Below are positions 1-7,476 of a stretch of DNA of 24,934 nt, in pieces (positions within the stretch are counted from its first letter, which is position 1; the number at the start of each line of letters is the position of its first letter). The stretch is from JBFKAV01 sp041621405. Lineage in GTDB: Bacteria > Pseudomonadota > Alphaproteobacteria > Rhodobacterales > Rhodobacteraceae. Made by a program: the position numbers and the translations under genes. The notes beneath the pieces were generated by a model. It was not told the origin of the DNA. It saw only the letters and a list, made by a program, of their open reading frames with translations, and did no database searches. Where the stretch lies: the NCBI GenBank assembly GCA_041621405.1, contig JBFKAV010000037.1, positions 1 to 24,934 on the forward strand. Direction: 5' to 3'.

Positions 1-1
1 C

Positions 2-370
2 CAGTTCTTCAAGAGCCAGGTCGGGCTCGAAGGGGTCTGGGCCGAACAGAGGCAAACGCCGCTGTCCCACTCCTTTTGCCAGTACGTGCAAGGCCAGAAC
101 CGCCCGCTGGTGGTGGAATCCGCTCCAGACCACGCACTGGTCTGCGACAATCTGGCCGTGAGCGAGCTCGGCGTGCAGTCCCACCTCGGCGTTCCGGTGC
201 ACGATCAGGACGGCCGGGCGCTCGGCGCCCTGGCGGTCATTTCCGGAGAAAGGCGCGAATGGCGGGAGGAGGACATCGCGGCGATGACCGATCTTGCCGC
301 CTGCGTCACCGACCAGATCCGCCTTCGCAAAGCGCTTGCCCGGGCCAGCGCAAGCAAGCGCTCGGCCCAG
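2..370 (+). CDS. GAF-domain protein, 5' end outside window, 3' end unresolved
   Basis: The frame is open from base 2 and reads like the core of a GAF sensor domain. It has a TPLSHSFCQYV segment, then a DNLAVSELGVQSHLGVPV strand-helix-strand unit, a DGRALGALAVI strand and a terminal helix (EEDIAAMTDLAACVTDQIRLR). GAF domains bind small ligands or cofactors and usually sit in signalling proteins; no output domain is visible in this part. Clear homology fades near base 350, in an Ala/Ser/Lys/Arg-rich tail. The frame then has no stop until 1289-1291, so the conceptual protein would run through the atp terminator and across all of atpF on the opposite strand. The other two forward frames stop at 438-440 and 463-465. 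Either the true end was lost to a frameshift, or the protein has a non-homologous antisense tail. The end given here marks where I stop trusting the frame. I am confident of the GAF call but not of the 3' end. Confidence 0.7.
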
Positions 371-381
371 GGGACAACGCG

Positions 382-413
382 AAAAAGGAAAACCCGGCCG
401 GAGGGGCCGGGTT
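382..413 (-). terminator. Rho-independent terminator of the F0 ATP synthase operon
   Basis: A perfect 9-bp stem, AACCCGGCC (391-399) with GGCCGGGTT (405-413), encloses a 5-base loop. On the minus strand it is followed by TTCCTTTTTC (390 down to 381). It lies 24 bases past the atpF stop codon, which is where the operon transcript should end. Confidence 0.85.
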
Positions 414-436
414 CTGCCTTCCCGGAGCGCAGTCCC

Positions 437-1009
437 CTAGTGGAGCTTGTTCTCGACGTCCTTGATCCCGGCGTCGATCAGCCCGTTCGCCTGCTCGGCT
501 GTCATCGCCTTGGCGACCGCATCGCCGGCGGCAGCCACGGCGACCTGGATCGCCCGGTCGCGCACCTCCTTCACGGCGGCGGCCTCGGCCGAGGCGATTT
601 GCTCTTCGGCGGCCTTGAGGCGCCGCTCCAGCGAGGCCCGGAGCGCGACCTTCGCCTCCTCGGCGGCCAAGGCCGCCTCCTCGCGGGCATGGCCGACGAT
701 GCGCTCGGCCTGCTCGGCCACCTCGCGGCTCTTGCGCTCGTAGGAGGCCAGGAGCTGCTGCGCTTCCTCGCGCAGAAGGCGAGCCTCGTCGAGCTCGCCC
801 CGGATCTGCTCGGCGCGCTTGTCGAGCGCGCCGGCGATCAACTTCGGCACGCCGAAATAGACGAGGATGCCAATGAAGACGAGGAACGCCAGCAGCACCA
901 CGAAATCGGTGTTGCGGAGCGAGAAGAACGCCCCCGTCGCGGCCAGCGCCGGCGCCGCTGCGACCGCAGCGAACAGCGAAAGCGGAAGAACATGTCTCAT
1001 CGCGCTCAT
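437..1009 (-). CDS. atpF: F0F1 ATP synthase subunit b
   Basis: This is one of the two peripheral-stalk subunits (b beside b') that tie the F1 head to the membrane a subunit. The 190-residue length fits. Residues 1-24 form a hydrophobic, signal-like start (ends PALAATG), as I recall for b subunits of this order. A membrane helix follows (about 35-53, in FFSLRNTDFVVLLAFLVF), then a long charged coiled coil rich in Ala, Glu and Arg to the C-terminus. The ATG at 1009 overlaps the stop codon of the b' gene in an ATGA arrangement, which fixes the start and suggests translational coupling. A second ATG three codons in is possible. It is the last gene of the operon, with a strong terminator just beyond it. 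Confidence 0.95.
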   Translation of the reverse strand: MSAMRHVLPLSLFAAVAAAPALAATGAFFSLRNTDFVVLLAFLVFIGILVYFGVPKLIAGALDKRAEQIRGELDEARLLREEAQQLLASYERKSREVAEQAERIVGHAREEAALAAEEAKVALRASLERRLKAAEEQIASAEAAAVKEVRDRAIQVAVAAAGDAVAKAMTAEQANGLIDAGIKDVENKLH

Positions 1010-1563
1010 CCCTTCATCCGGGCCGCCACGGCGGCGGCGATGCTCTTGGCGTCGGCTTTCACGCCCAGCGCCGCGACGATCTCGCCGGCGGTGTCCTTGG
1101 CCACTGCCTCAACGCTTTCCAGCGCCGAGGCGCGAATCTCGCCGATTCGCTTCTCGGATTCGGCCGAGCGCGCGGCTATTTCGGCATTGGCCTTCGCCGA
1201 TGCCTCGTCGAGCTCCTCCTGGATGCCCGCCTTGGTCTCGGCGACGATCCGGGCCGATTCGGCGCGGGCGTCGGCGAGCGCCTTGTCGTAGGCCGCCTCG
1301 GCCTCGACGGCCTTCTGTTTCAGCTCCTCGGCCGAGGCAAGATCGTGGGTGATCGTGCCCTTGCGCTCGGCCAGAACCGCGCCGATCCGCGGCAGTGCCA
1401 CGCGCGACAGCACGAAATAGATCGCCACCAGCGTCAGCGCGAGCCAGAAGATTTGGTTCGGGAAAGTCGAGAAATCGAGCTGCGGCATGCCCGGCGCCGC
1501 CTCGGCCCCGTGGGCCGCGGCCTCAGCACCTGCTGCGGCGGCTTCGGTGGTTTCGGTCGCCAT
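1006..1563 (-). CDS. atpF': F0F1 ATP synthase subunit b' (second b-type stalk subunit)
   Basis: Photosynthetic bacteria and alphaproteobacteria carry two non-identical b subunits, and this is the b' form (sometimes named atpG or atpX). The chosen ATG gives 185 residues and has a GGAGG five bases upstream (1569-1573); a longer in-frame start adds nine residues without a better ribosome site. Residues 1-26 are an acidic, Ala-rich extension. A single membrane helix lies at about 37-54 (FPNQIFWLALTLVAIYFVLS), followed by a proline-arginine hinge (LPRIG) and a charged Ala/Glu/Lys coiled coil to the end. It should pair with atpF as a heterodimer. Its stop overlaps the atpF start by four bases. Confidence 0.93.
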   Translation of the reverse strand: MATETTEAAAAGAEAAAHGAEAAPGMPQLDFSTFPNQIFWLALTLVAIYFVLSRVALPRIGAVLAERKGTITHDLASAEELKQKAVEAEAAYDKALADARAESARIVAETKAGIQEELDEASAKANAEIAARSAESEKRIGEIRASALESVEAVAKDTAGEIVAALGVKADAKSIAAAVAARMKG

Positions 1564-1631
1564 GGCGTCCTCCGTGAAACCCTGGTCCACCGGGCGGGAT
1601 CAGGCCCGCCCGGGCGTGCGGAAGCTCAGGA

Positions 1632-1868
1632 TCAGACGGCGAACATCAAGAGAAGCGCGACCAGGAACGCGAAGATCCCGAGCGCTTCGGCGAAGGCGAT
1701 GCCGATGAAGAGGGTGGCGGTCTGACCAGCGGCGGCCGACGGGTTCCTGAGCGCCCCCGACAGGAAGTTGCCGGCCACGTGGCCCACCCCGATGGCGGCA
1801 GCGCCCGAGCCGATGGCTGCCAGGCCCGCGCCGATGAACTGTCCCATGTTCGCGATATCGCCTTCCAT
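1632..1868 (-). CDS. atpE: F0F1 ATP synthase subunit c
   Basis: This is the ring-forming proteolipid, 78 residues, the usual size. It is a hairpin of two membrane helices: helix 1 is Gly/Ala-rich (about 10-34), the polar loop carries RNP (41-43), and helix 2 has the proton-carrying carboxylate Glu61 in GIAFAEALGIF. No extra sodium-site residues are obvious, so proton coupling is likely. The ATG at 1868 has AAGGAG about ten bases upstream, which picks it over an upstream in-frame start that would add 24 hydrophilic residues. It lies 49 bases from atpB and 68 bases from b', in the conserved a-c-b'-b order. Confidence 0.96.
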   Translation of the reverse strand: MEGDIANMGQFIGAGLAAIGSGAAAIGVGHVAGNFLSGALRNPSAAAGQTATLFIGIAFAEALGIFAFLVALLLMFAV

Positions 1869-1917
1869 GTCTTTAGACTCCTTGGTTTGAAATTGGCTGA
1901 GATTTGTGGACCCTGCG

Positions 1918-2673
1918 TCAGTGGTGCGGATGCAGCGCATCCTTGAGGTAGACGCAGGTGAGGATGGTGAAGACGTAGGCCTGGATGAAGGCCACCAGCA
2001 CCTCGAGCGCGTAGATCGCCGAGATCGCCAGGATCGAGGCCGGGGCGATCCAGGTCACCGCGGCGAAGCCTGCGAAAACCTTGATCACCGCGTGGCCGGC
2101 CATGATGTTGCCGGCAAGTCGGATCGAGTGGCTGACCGGCCGCACGAAGTAGGAAATGAGCTCGATGATCGCCAGCACCGGGCGCAGCGGCAAGGGCGCC
2201 GAGGAAACCCAGAACAGGCCAAGGAACTCCGAGCCGTTCTTGACGAAGCCCAGGATCGTGACCGTGAAGAAGACCAGCAGCGCCATCACCGCGGTGACTG
2301 CGATGTGCGAGGTCGGCGTGAAGCTCATCGGCAGGAGGCCAAGGAAGTTGGCCAGCACGATGAACATGAACAGCGTCATGATGTAGGGGAAGAACTTCAG
2401 CCCGTCCTTGCCGGCCACGTCCTCGACCATCTTGTAGACGAAGCCGTAGGCCATCTCGGCCACCGACTGCATCCGGCTCGGCACGATCGCCCGGCCGCGG
2501 GTGCCGAGCACCAGGAGCCCGAACACGGCGAGCACGGCGAGCGCCATCCAGAGCGTGGCGTTGGTGGGGGTGTAGAAGGCTATGTGATCGCCGCCGAAGA
2601 GCGGCTTGATCATGAACTGATCCATCGGGTGGATCGCGAGCCCGCTTTCCGCGCCTTCCGTCTCGGTCGCCAC
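1918..2673 (-). CDS. atpB: F0F1 ATP synthase subunit a
   Basis: This is the membrane stator subunit with the two proton half-channels, 251 residues. The essential arginine is R185 in SHSIRLAGNIMAGH, next to the c ring. Several long hydrophobic helices are clear (about 40-57, 96-117, 124-144, 162-178, 187-210, 215-243), and the protein ends in LKDALHPHH. The start is GTG at 2673 with a GAGGGGGA stretch a few bases upstream; the next methionine is residue 17. It follows atpI after only two bases, so the pair is co-transcribed and probably coupled. Confidence 0.96.
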   Translation of the reverse strand: MATETEGAESGLAIHPMDQFMIKPLFGGDHIAFYTPTNATLWMALAVLAVFGLLVLGTRGRAIVPSRMQSVAEMAYGFVYKMVEDVAGKDGLKFFPYIMTLFMFIVLANFLGLLPMSFTPTSHIAVTAVMALLVFFTVTILGFVKNGSEFLGLFWVSSAPLPLRPVLAIIELISYFVRPVSHSIRLAGNIMAGHAVIKVFAGFAAVTWIAPASILAISAIYALEVLVAFIQAYVFTILTCVYLKDALHPHH

Positions 2674-2675
2674 GT

Positions 2676-3005
2676 TCAGTCCCCCTCGTCTTCGGCGGCC
2701 TTCGCCGCCTTGTCCTGGTGCTGGACCTCGCGCGCGGTTCGGAGCATCACGTTCACCCCGGCCGCGAGGCCCAAGAATATGAACAGCACCATCAACCAGG
2801 GCCGCGTTCCGAAAAGCGCGTCGAGCCCGTATCCGATGCCGAAGCCGATCGCGAGACCGGCGACGAGTTCGATCACCATCCGCCAGGCGAGCTGGGCCTG
2901 GGAGTAGTGCTCCTCCATGTGCGGCTTCGGCGCCTGCGCCTTCTTCGCTGCCTCGATCCGATCCTCGAGCGCCTTGATGCGCTCTTCGTCGTTCGGACCC
3001 GACAT
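2676..3005 (-). CDS. atpI: AtpI-family ATP synthase accessory protein
   Basis: This small membrane protein heads the F0 operon and is thought to help c-ring assembly or ion handling; it is not part of the finished enzyme. From the ATG at 3005 it has 109 residues: a charged, coiled-coil N-terminus (residues 4-24), two membrane helices (about 44-64 and 69-88, Gly-rich, with GIGYGLDALFGTRPW between them) and a charged tail. This matches the Rhodobacterales AtpI type. A longer open frame upstream lacks a ribosome site; GGGGG lies about nine bases before the chosen start. F1 genes are absent, as expected where F0 and F1 form separate operons. Confidence 0.9.
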   Translation of the reverse strand: MSGPNDEERIKALEDRIEAAKKAQAPKPHMEEHYSQAQLAWRMVIELVAGLAIGFGIGYGLDALFGTRPWLMVLFIFLGLAAGVNVMLRTAREVQHQDKAAKAAEDEGD

Positions 3006-3033
3006 GCGAAAGCCCCCATGGACAGTCGAGCGT

Positions 3034-3062
3034 TTGCTAGACTCCGTGCCGCAGCGAGTCAA
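3034..3062 (-). promoter_or_regulatory. Likely housekeeping promoter of the F0 operon
   Basis: On the minus strand TTGACT (3062-3057) is followed after 17 bases by TAGCAA (3039-3034), close to the sigma-70 pattern. It ends about 29 bases before the atpI start codon. This is by-eye matching only, but both boxes and the spacing are good for such GC-rich DNA. Confidence 0.6.
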
Positions 3063-3182
3063 GCGCGGCAAGGACCCGCGCGGCTAGCGGCAAACTGCTG
3101 GAATCAAGAGGTTTTTTCGTCGGCGTCCGTCGCGCCGCACCCTGTGGCAGAGCCGCTCGCCGCGGCAAGGGGCGGTTTCGCC

Positions 3183-3206
3183 ATATTCAACCAATCGGTT
3201 GACGAT
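3183..3206 (+). promoter_or_regulatory. Palindromic operator, probably bound by the adjacent ArsR-type repressor
   Basis: Ten-base arms ATATTCAACC (3183-3192) and GGTTGACGAT (3197-3206) match at 8 of 10 positions as an inverted repeat around AATC; the inner TCAACC/GGTTGA is perfect. Palindromes of this type commonly sit just before ArsR-family genes and serve in self-repression. It ends 28 bases before the chosen start of the regulator gene. Confidence 0.6.
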
Positions 3207-3234
3207 TGCCCGCACCACCGCCGAGACTGCCGGC

Positions 3235-3570
3235 ATGCGCACGCTCGACGCCGTCTTTGCCGCCCTTGCCGACCCGACCCGCCGGGCGATCCTGACCATG
3301 CTCCTGGAGGACGACATGGCGGTGACCGACGTCGCCGAGCCGTTTGAGATGTCGCTCGCCGCGATCTCGAAGCACCTTTCGATCCTCGCCGCCGCCGGTC
3401 TGATCAGCCAGGAGAAGCGCGGCCGGGTGAAGTGGTGCAAGCTCGAGCCCGACGCTTTGCGCGACGCCTCCGTCTGGATGCAGGGCTTCGGCCAGTTCGA
3501 GCCGGTCAACCTCGAGGCCTTCGAGCGGTTCCTCGAGGTCGAGTTCGGCGCGGGCGGGGCGCCGGACTAG
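3235..3570 (+). CDS. ArsR/SmtB-family winged-helix transcriptional repressor
   Basis: From the ATG at 3235 the protein has 111 residues and opens with DAVFAALADPTRRAIL, the standard first helix of this family. A helix-turn-helix follows at about 31-55 (TDVAEPFEMSLAAISKHLSI) and then a wing (KRGRVKWCKLEP). There is no metal-binding CxC or ELCV motif, so it probably belongs to the non-metal branch often linked to SRPBCC/AHSA1 genes; no such partner is next to it here. An upstream TTG at 3199 would start inside the putative operator, so I prefer the ATG, although no strong ribosome site precedes it. It is divergent from the atp operon, and its stop codon overlaps the stop of the convergent OmpA-like gene. 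Confidence 0.85.
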   Translation: MRTLDAVFAALADPTRRAILTMLLEDDMAVTDVAEPFEMSLAAISKHLSILAAAGLISQEKRGRVKWCKLEPDALRDASVWMQGFGQFEPVNLEAFERFLEVEFGAGGAPD

Positions 3571-4043
3571 CTCCCCGGCAGGCGCGGCGAGGTGAGCATC
3601 ACCCGCCCGCGCGTGGTGAAGGCGGCGCCCGGCGCGTCGAGCGGCCGCGTCTCGGGATGCGCCCTGGGGTAGCAGCCGCCGACGAAAAGCTCGACCCGGC
3701 GGTTGAGCGGGCTCGACCAGCCGCGGCTCGGCGTCGCGTCCCAGTGGGCGGAAAGCGCTAGGCTCTGCGTCACCGAGCCGGCGCGCAGCCGGTTCGCCAC
3801 CGCTTGCGCCCGTGCGCGGGCGAGGCGGGCGTTCTGCGCCGCGGTGCCGTCGTCGTCGGCATGGGCCGAAAGCGCCATCGGGCCGTCGGGATAGGCGCGG
3901 GCGAGATCGGCAAGGAGCTGGCTGTCGGCGAGCGAGAGCCGGGCGCTGCCATGCGCGAAATGCAGCGTGAAGCGGCAATCGGCCGCGGCGGGCTGGGCCG
4001 ACAGGACGACCAGGGCAAGGGCGGGCAGCAGATGCTTTGGCAC
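3567..4043 (-). CDS. Exported OmpA-like (peptidoglycan-associated) domain protein
   Basis: This is a 158-residue protein. Residues 1-21 are a signal peptide (hydrophobic LLPALALVVLS, then PAAA) with predicted cleavage before DCRF. The mature part is a short OmpA C-terminal-like domain: HFAHGSARLS strand, helix LLADLARAYP, LSAHADDDG strand and turn, then NARLARARAQAVANRL and a late NRRVEL. These are the features that let such domains hold diaminopimelate in peptidoglycan. Two cysteines (C23 and one in GGCY) could form a disulfide in the periplasm. There is no barrel or lipobox, so it is probably a soluble periplasmic protein. The GTG start has GGAGG nine bases upstream. Its specific role is unknown. 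Confidence 0.75.
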   Translation of the reverse strand: MPKHLLPALALVVLSAQPAAADCRFTLHFAHGSARLSLADSQLLADLARAYPDGPMALSAHADDDGTAAQNARLARARAQAVANRLRAGSVTQSLALSAHWDATPSRGWSSPLNRRVELFVGGCYPRAHPETRPLDAPGAAFTTRGRVMLTSPRLPGS

Positions 4044-4106
4044 GGGTCGGGTCCTCCGGTTGGCGGCGCCAGCATAGCGCAGGCGGCGCCCGACCCAAAG
4101 TGTCGG

Positions 4107-4817
4107 TCAGCGCCGCCGGAACGTGAGATAATGCGGCCGGCGCCCTTCGCGCAGCGCCTTCTGCTCGTAGCGCGTGGAAATCCAGTCCGGCCACGGGCGG
4201 CGCCAATCCTCCGGGCTCTCGGCGAGCCAGTCGAAACCTGCCCTCGGCACCTCTTCCAGCGTCTGGCGGACGTAGTCGGGGATGTCGGTGGCAATCCGGA
4301 GTTCGGCGCCGGGGGCCATCGCGCGTGAGAGCGGCACGAGGTGTTCGGGCGTCACGAAGCGGCGCCGGTGGTGCTTCTTCTTCGGCCAAGGATCGGGATA
4401 GAGCAGGAAGGCCCTTTCGATCGAGGCCTGCGGCAGCACGTCCATCAGGTCGCGCGCGTCGCCGGGATGCACCGCGAGGTTGGTGAGCCCGGCCTTGCGG
4501 ATCTTGCCCAAGAGCATCGCGACGCCGTTGATGAAGGGTTCGGCGCCGATCACCGCGACCTCGGGATGGGCCGCCGCCTGGTGCACCAGGTGCTCGCCGC
4601 CGCCGAAGCCGATCTCCAGCCACACCGGGCGTGCGCCGAACCGCGCTTCTAGGTCGAGCGGCCGGCGTTCCGGGTTTTCCTCCCACCCGACCGGGCCGGG
4701 GGACAGCGCTGCGAGGTCCTCCTCGAGCCAGGCACGCTGGTTGTCCTTCAGCGTCTTGCCGTGGCGGCGGCCGTAGAAGTTGCGCCAGGGGGCGCCTGAG
4801 GGTTTCGGGGCAGACAT
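4107..4817 (-). CDS. trmB: tRNA (guanine-46-N7)-methyltransferase
   Basis: It transfers a methyl group from SAM to N7 of G46 in tRNA variable loops. The protein has 236 residues from the ATG at 4817; an earlier TTG would add six residues. The SAM-binding loop is LEIGFGGGEH (67-76), the acidic end of strand 2 is GAEPF, and the family signature PDPWPKKKHHRRR (141-153) is present, as is the C-terminal ISTRYEQKALREGR. The sequence ends with an Arg cluster. In related genomes I believe this gene lies beside metK; here it is 5 kb from it and on the opposite strand. No strong ribosome site is visible upstream. Confidence 0.95.
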   Translation of the reverse strand: MSAPKPSGAPWRNFYGRRHGKTLKDNQRAWLEEDLAALSPGPVGWEENPERRPLDLEARFGARPVWLEIGFGGGEHLVHQAAAHPEVAVIGAEPFINGVAMLLGKIRKAGLTNLAVHPGDARDLMDVLPQASIERAFLLYPDPWPKKKHHRRRFVTPEHLVPLSRAMAPGAELRIATDIPDYVRQTLEEVPRAGFDWLAESPEDWRRPWPDWISTRYEQKALREGRRPHYLTFRRR

Positions 4818-4937
4818 GGATTCGCGGTGTGACAAGGCGCGGGCGAGCGGTCAAGCCGGGGCCGCTTCCAGTGGCCAGGGCGCGCATGCCATTTGGTCGC
4901 AATGTCGACAACGAAGCAGCGTGGGCGGCGCGGATCG

Positions 4938-4966
4938 TTAACCGATCGCTGTTAACGCGCCATTAA
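4938..4966 (+). promoter_or_regulatory. CtrA-type box TTAA-N7-TTAA plus a third TTAA
   Basis: TTAA (4952-4955) and TTAA (4963-4966) are separated by exactly seven bases, the full CtrA site of alphaproteobacteria. A further TTAA lies at 4938-4941, within GTTAAC, which is repeated at 4951-4956. It sits in an AT-rich island between trmB and the prepilin-like gene, about 63 bases before that gene's first possible start codon. CtrA controls motility and pilus genes in this group; binding here is inferred. Confidence 0.5.
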
Positions 4967-5028
4967 TGATACGGGTTTTGCCCTGCTACTGCCCCAATCA
5001 GGCGGCATTCAGGTGAGCACAAGATGTA

Positions 5029-5670
<642 letters not shown>

Positions 5671-5780
5671 GGCCTCCGCGACGATCAGGTGGCGGATCTC
5701 CGGCCGTCACATAGATGTCGCTTGCAGTGATTCCGCTTCGTTGGCACCATGCGGCCACGGTTGTTTGACTGGAGAAACTG

Positions 5781-6788
5781 TTGGCCATCAGCGCGCTGAC
5801 CCCGCCCCTCCCCGGAGACGCTCAAGAAACGCTTCTGGAATTCCCGGACAACCGCCTTCTCATCGACCTTTGCGGCGAATACGACCGCAACCTCGCGCAG
5901 ATCGAGCACAAGCTTGGCGTCCAGATCATGCGACGCGGAAACCTGCTTTCGGTGATGGGCGAGCTGCCGGCACGCGAGCAGGCGGCAGAGGTGCTTGAGG
6001 GGCTCTACGCACGGCTCGAATCCGGGCGCGGGCTCGATGCCGGCGACGTCGATGGGGCAATCCGGCTGGGCCATTCCGGCGACGGCACCGGCGCGAGGGC
6101 AGGCGATCAGCTCGAGATGTTCCAAGGCGGCCGGGTCGAGGTCGGCACCCGCAAGAAGCTGGTCGAGCCACGTACTGCCGCGCAGAAGGCCTACGTGCAG
6201 GCGCTCTACACCCACGAGCTCTGTTTCGGGATCGGCCCGGCCGGCACCGGCAAGACCTATCTGGCCGTTGCCGTGGGCGTGAACCTCTTCATCGGCGGCC
6301 ATGTCGATCGGATCATCCTGTCGCGCCCCGCCGTCGAGGCCGGAGAGCGGCTCGGCTTCCTGCCCGGCGACATGAAGGAAAAGGTCGATCCCTACATGCA
6401 GCCGCTCTACGACGCGCTGAACGATTTCCTGCCAGGCAAGCAGGTCGTCAAGCTGATGGAGGAAAAGCGAATCGAGATCGCGCCCCTTGCCTTCATGCGC
6501 GGGCGGACGCTCTCGAACGCCTTCGTCGTGCTCGATGAGGCGCAGAACGCCACCTCGATGCAGATGAAGATGTTCCTCACCCGCCTTGGCGAGGGCAGCC
6601 GCATGGTCGTCACCGGCGACCGCACCCAGGTGGACTTGCCGAAGGGCACCGTCTCGGGCCTCGCGGACGCCGAGCGGATCCTCGAGGGCGTCGACGGCGT
6701 CAGCTTCAGGTATTTCACCGCGAAGGACGTGGTGCGCCACTCGCTCGTAGCGCGAATCATCGAGGCCTACGACCGCCAAGATGGTTGA
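5781..6788 (+). CDS. phoH: PhoH-family ATPase (PhoH/PhoL)
   Basis: This is a cytoplasmic P-loop NTPase of 335 residues, thought to act in RNA metabolism and ribosome maintenance beside YbeY. The N-terminal third holds a KH-like region (LGVQIMRRGN, 45-54). The ATPase core has Walker A GPAGTGKT (152-159), the family strand IILSRPAVEAGERLGFLPGD (178-197), Walker B VVLDEAQN (249-256) and the sensor stretch VVTGDRTQVDLP. It starts at TTG 5781, with GGAG nine bases upstream and no nearby ATG in frame. It leads the co-directional phoH-ybeY-corC-lnt set. An unusual 147-base gap separates it from ybeY. Confidence 0.93.
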   Translation: MAISALTPPLPGDAQETLLEFPDNRLLIDLCGEYDRNLAQIEHKLGVQIMRRGNLLSVMGELPAREQAAEVLEGLYARLESGRGLDAGDVDGAIRLGHSGDGTGARAGDQLEMFQGGRVEVGTRKKLVEPRTAAQKAYVQALYTHELCFGIGPAGTGKTYLAVAVGVNLFIGGHVDRIILSRPAVEAGERLGFLPGDMKEKVDPYMQPLYDALNDFLPGKQVVKLMEEKRIEIAPLAFMRGRTLSNAFVVLDEAQNATSMQMKMFLTRLGEGSRMVVTGDRTQVDLPKGTVSGLADAERILEGVDGVSFRYFTAKDVVRHSLVARIIEAYDRQDG

Positions 6789-6797
6789 GATCGGGCC

Positions 6798-6918
6798 GAG
6801 TCGCGTCGTGAGCGATTCGTCGCCGAATCAGAATTTGCGAATCTTCTTCGGCCATGACTCGAAGGATTCGAAGAAACTCCTCGAAAACCGATTCGCTTTC
6901 GAAGCATCTTGCCGAATC
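6798..6918. other. Cluster of eight GANTC (CcrM methylation) sites in the phoH-ybeY gap
   Basis: GANTC occurs at 6798, 6814, 6825, 6839, 6856, 6865, 6890 and 6914, eight times in 121 bases. Chance expectation in GC-rich DNA is well under one. Most copies lie in a CGATTCG or CGAATC context. CCGATTCG (6888-6895) and CGAATCGG (6913-6920) form a perfect 8-bp inverted repeat around 17 bases. The region is non-coding and precedes the ybeY start. Confidence 0.8.
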
Positions 6919-6935
6919 GGCTGCGCGGTCGCTCC

Positions 6936-7442
6936 ATGAGCCGTGACCTCGTCGAAACCGTCATCGAGGACGACCGCTGGGAGGCGCTGGGCCTGCCCGC
7001 GCTGGCCGAGCGCGCCGCGCGGGCCACACTCATGAGACTTGGCCTGCCGCCGGAGGGGTTCGAGATCGTGCTCCTCGGCGGCGACGACGCGCGGACCGCG
7101 GCGCTCAACGCCGATTTCCGCGCAAAGCCGCAGGCGACCAACGTGCTCTCCTGGCCCTCGGCGGAACGCGCCGCCGAAGCCGAGGGCACTGCGCCCGCGC
7201 TGCCTCTGCCGGGCGAGGAGGCCCCCGAGCCTCTGGGCGACATCGCGCTCGCCTGGGAGACCTGTGCCGCCGAGGCCGAGGCGGCGAGACGGCCGATCAC
7301 CGACCATGTGACTCACCTCGTCGTTCACGGCGTGCTACACCTGCTGGGTTACGACCACCTGCGTGACGGCGACGCCACGTTGATGGAGCGCCTCGAGGCG
7401 GAGATACTTGCCAGCCTCGGTGTGGCAGACCCATATTCCTGA
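6936..7442 (+). CDS. ybeY: Endoribonuclease YbeY (16S rRNA 3'-end maturation)
   Basis: This is a zinc-dependent single-strand RNase for 16S rRNA maturation and ribosome quality control. The protein has 168 residues from the ATG at 6936. The signature HGVLHLLGYDH (131-141) supplies three zinc-binding histidines. The LNADFRAKPQATNVLSWP region (57-74) and GDIALAWE (101-108) are also typical. An insert rich in Ala, Pro and Glu (about 78-99) lengthens the loop before GDI. A TTG nine codons upstream is in frame, but neither start has a clear ribosome site. The neighbours phoH and corC match the widely conserved order. Confidence 0.93.
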   Translation: MSRDLVETVIEDDRWEALGLPALAERAARATLMRLGLPPEGFEIVLLGGDDARTAALNADFRAKPQATNVLSWPSAERAAEAEGTAPALPLPGEEAPEPLGDIALAWETCAAEAEAARRPITDHVTHLVVHGVLHLLGYDHLRDGDATLMERLEAEILASLGVADPYS

Positions 7443-7476
7443 GGGGCCTCGGCCCCGCATCATTTGGTAAGGGACG

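Noticed and set aside
3187..4911. A 574-codon open frame on the minus strand
   Set aside because: It is an Arg/Pro-rich antisense or off-frame shadow of arsR, the OmpA-like gene and trmB, created by high GC content.
6854..6946. A 30-codon ORF overlapping the ybeY start, possible leader peptide
   Set aside because: It has no ribosome site and its Arg/Ser content is explained by the GATTCG repeats.
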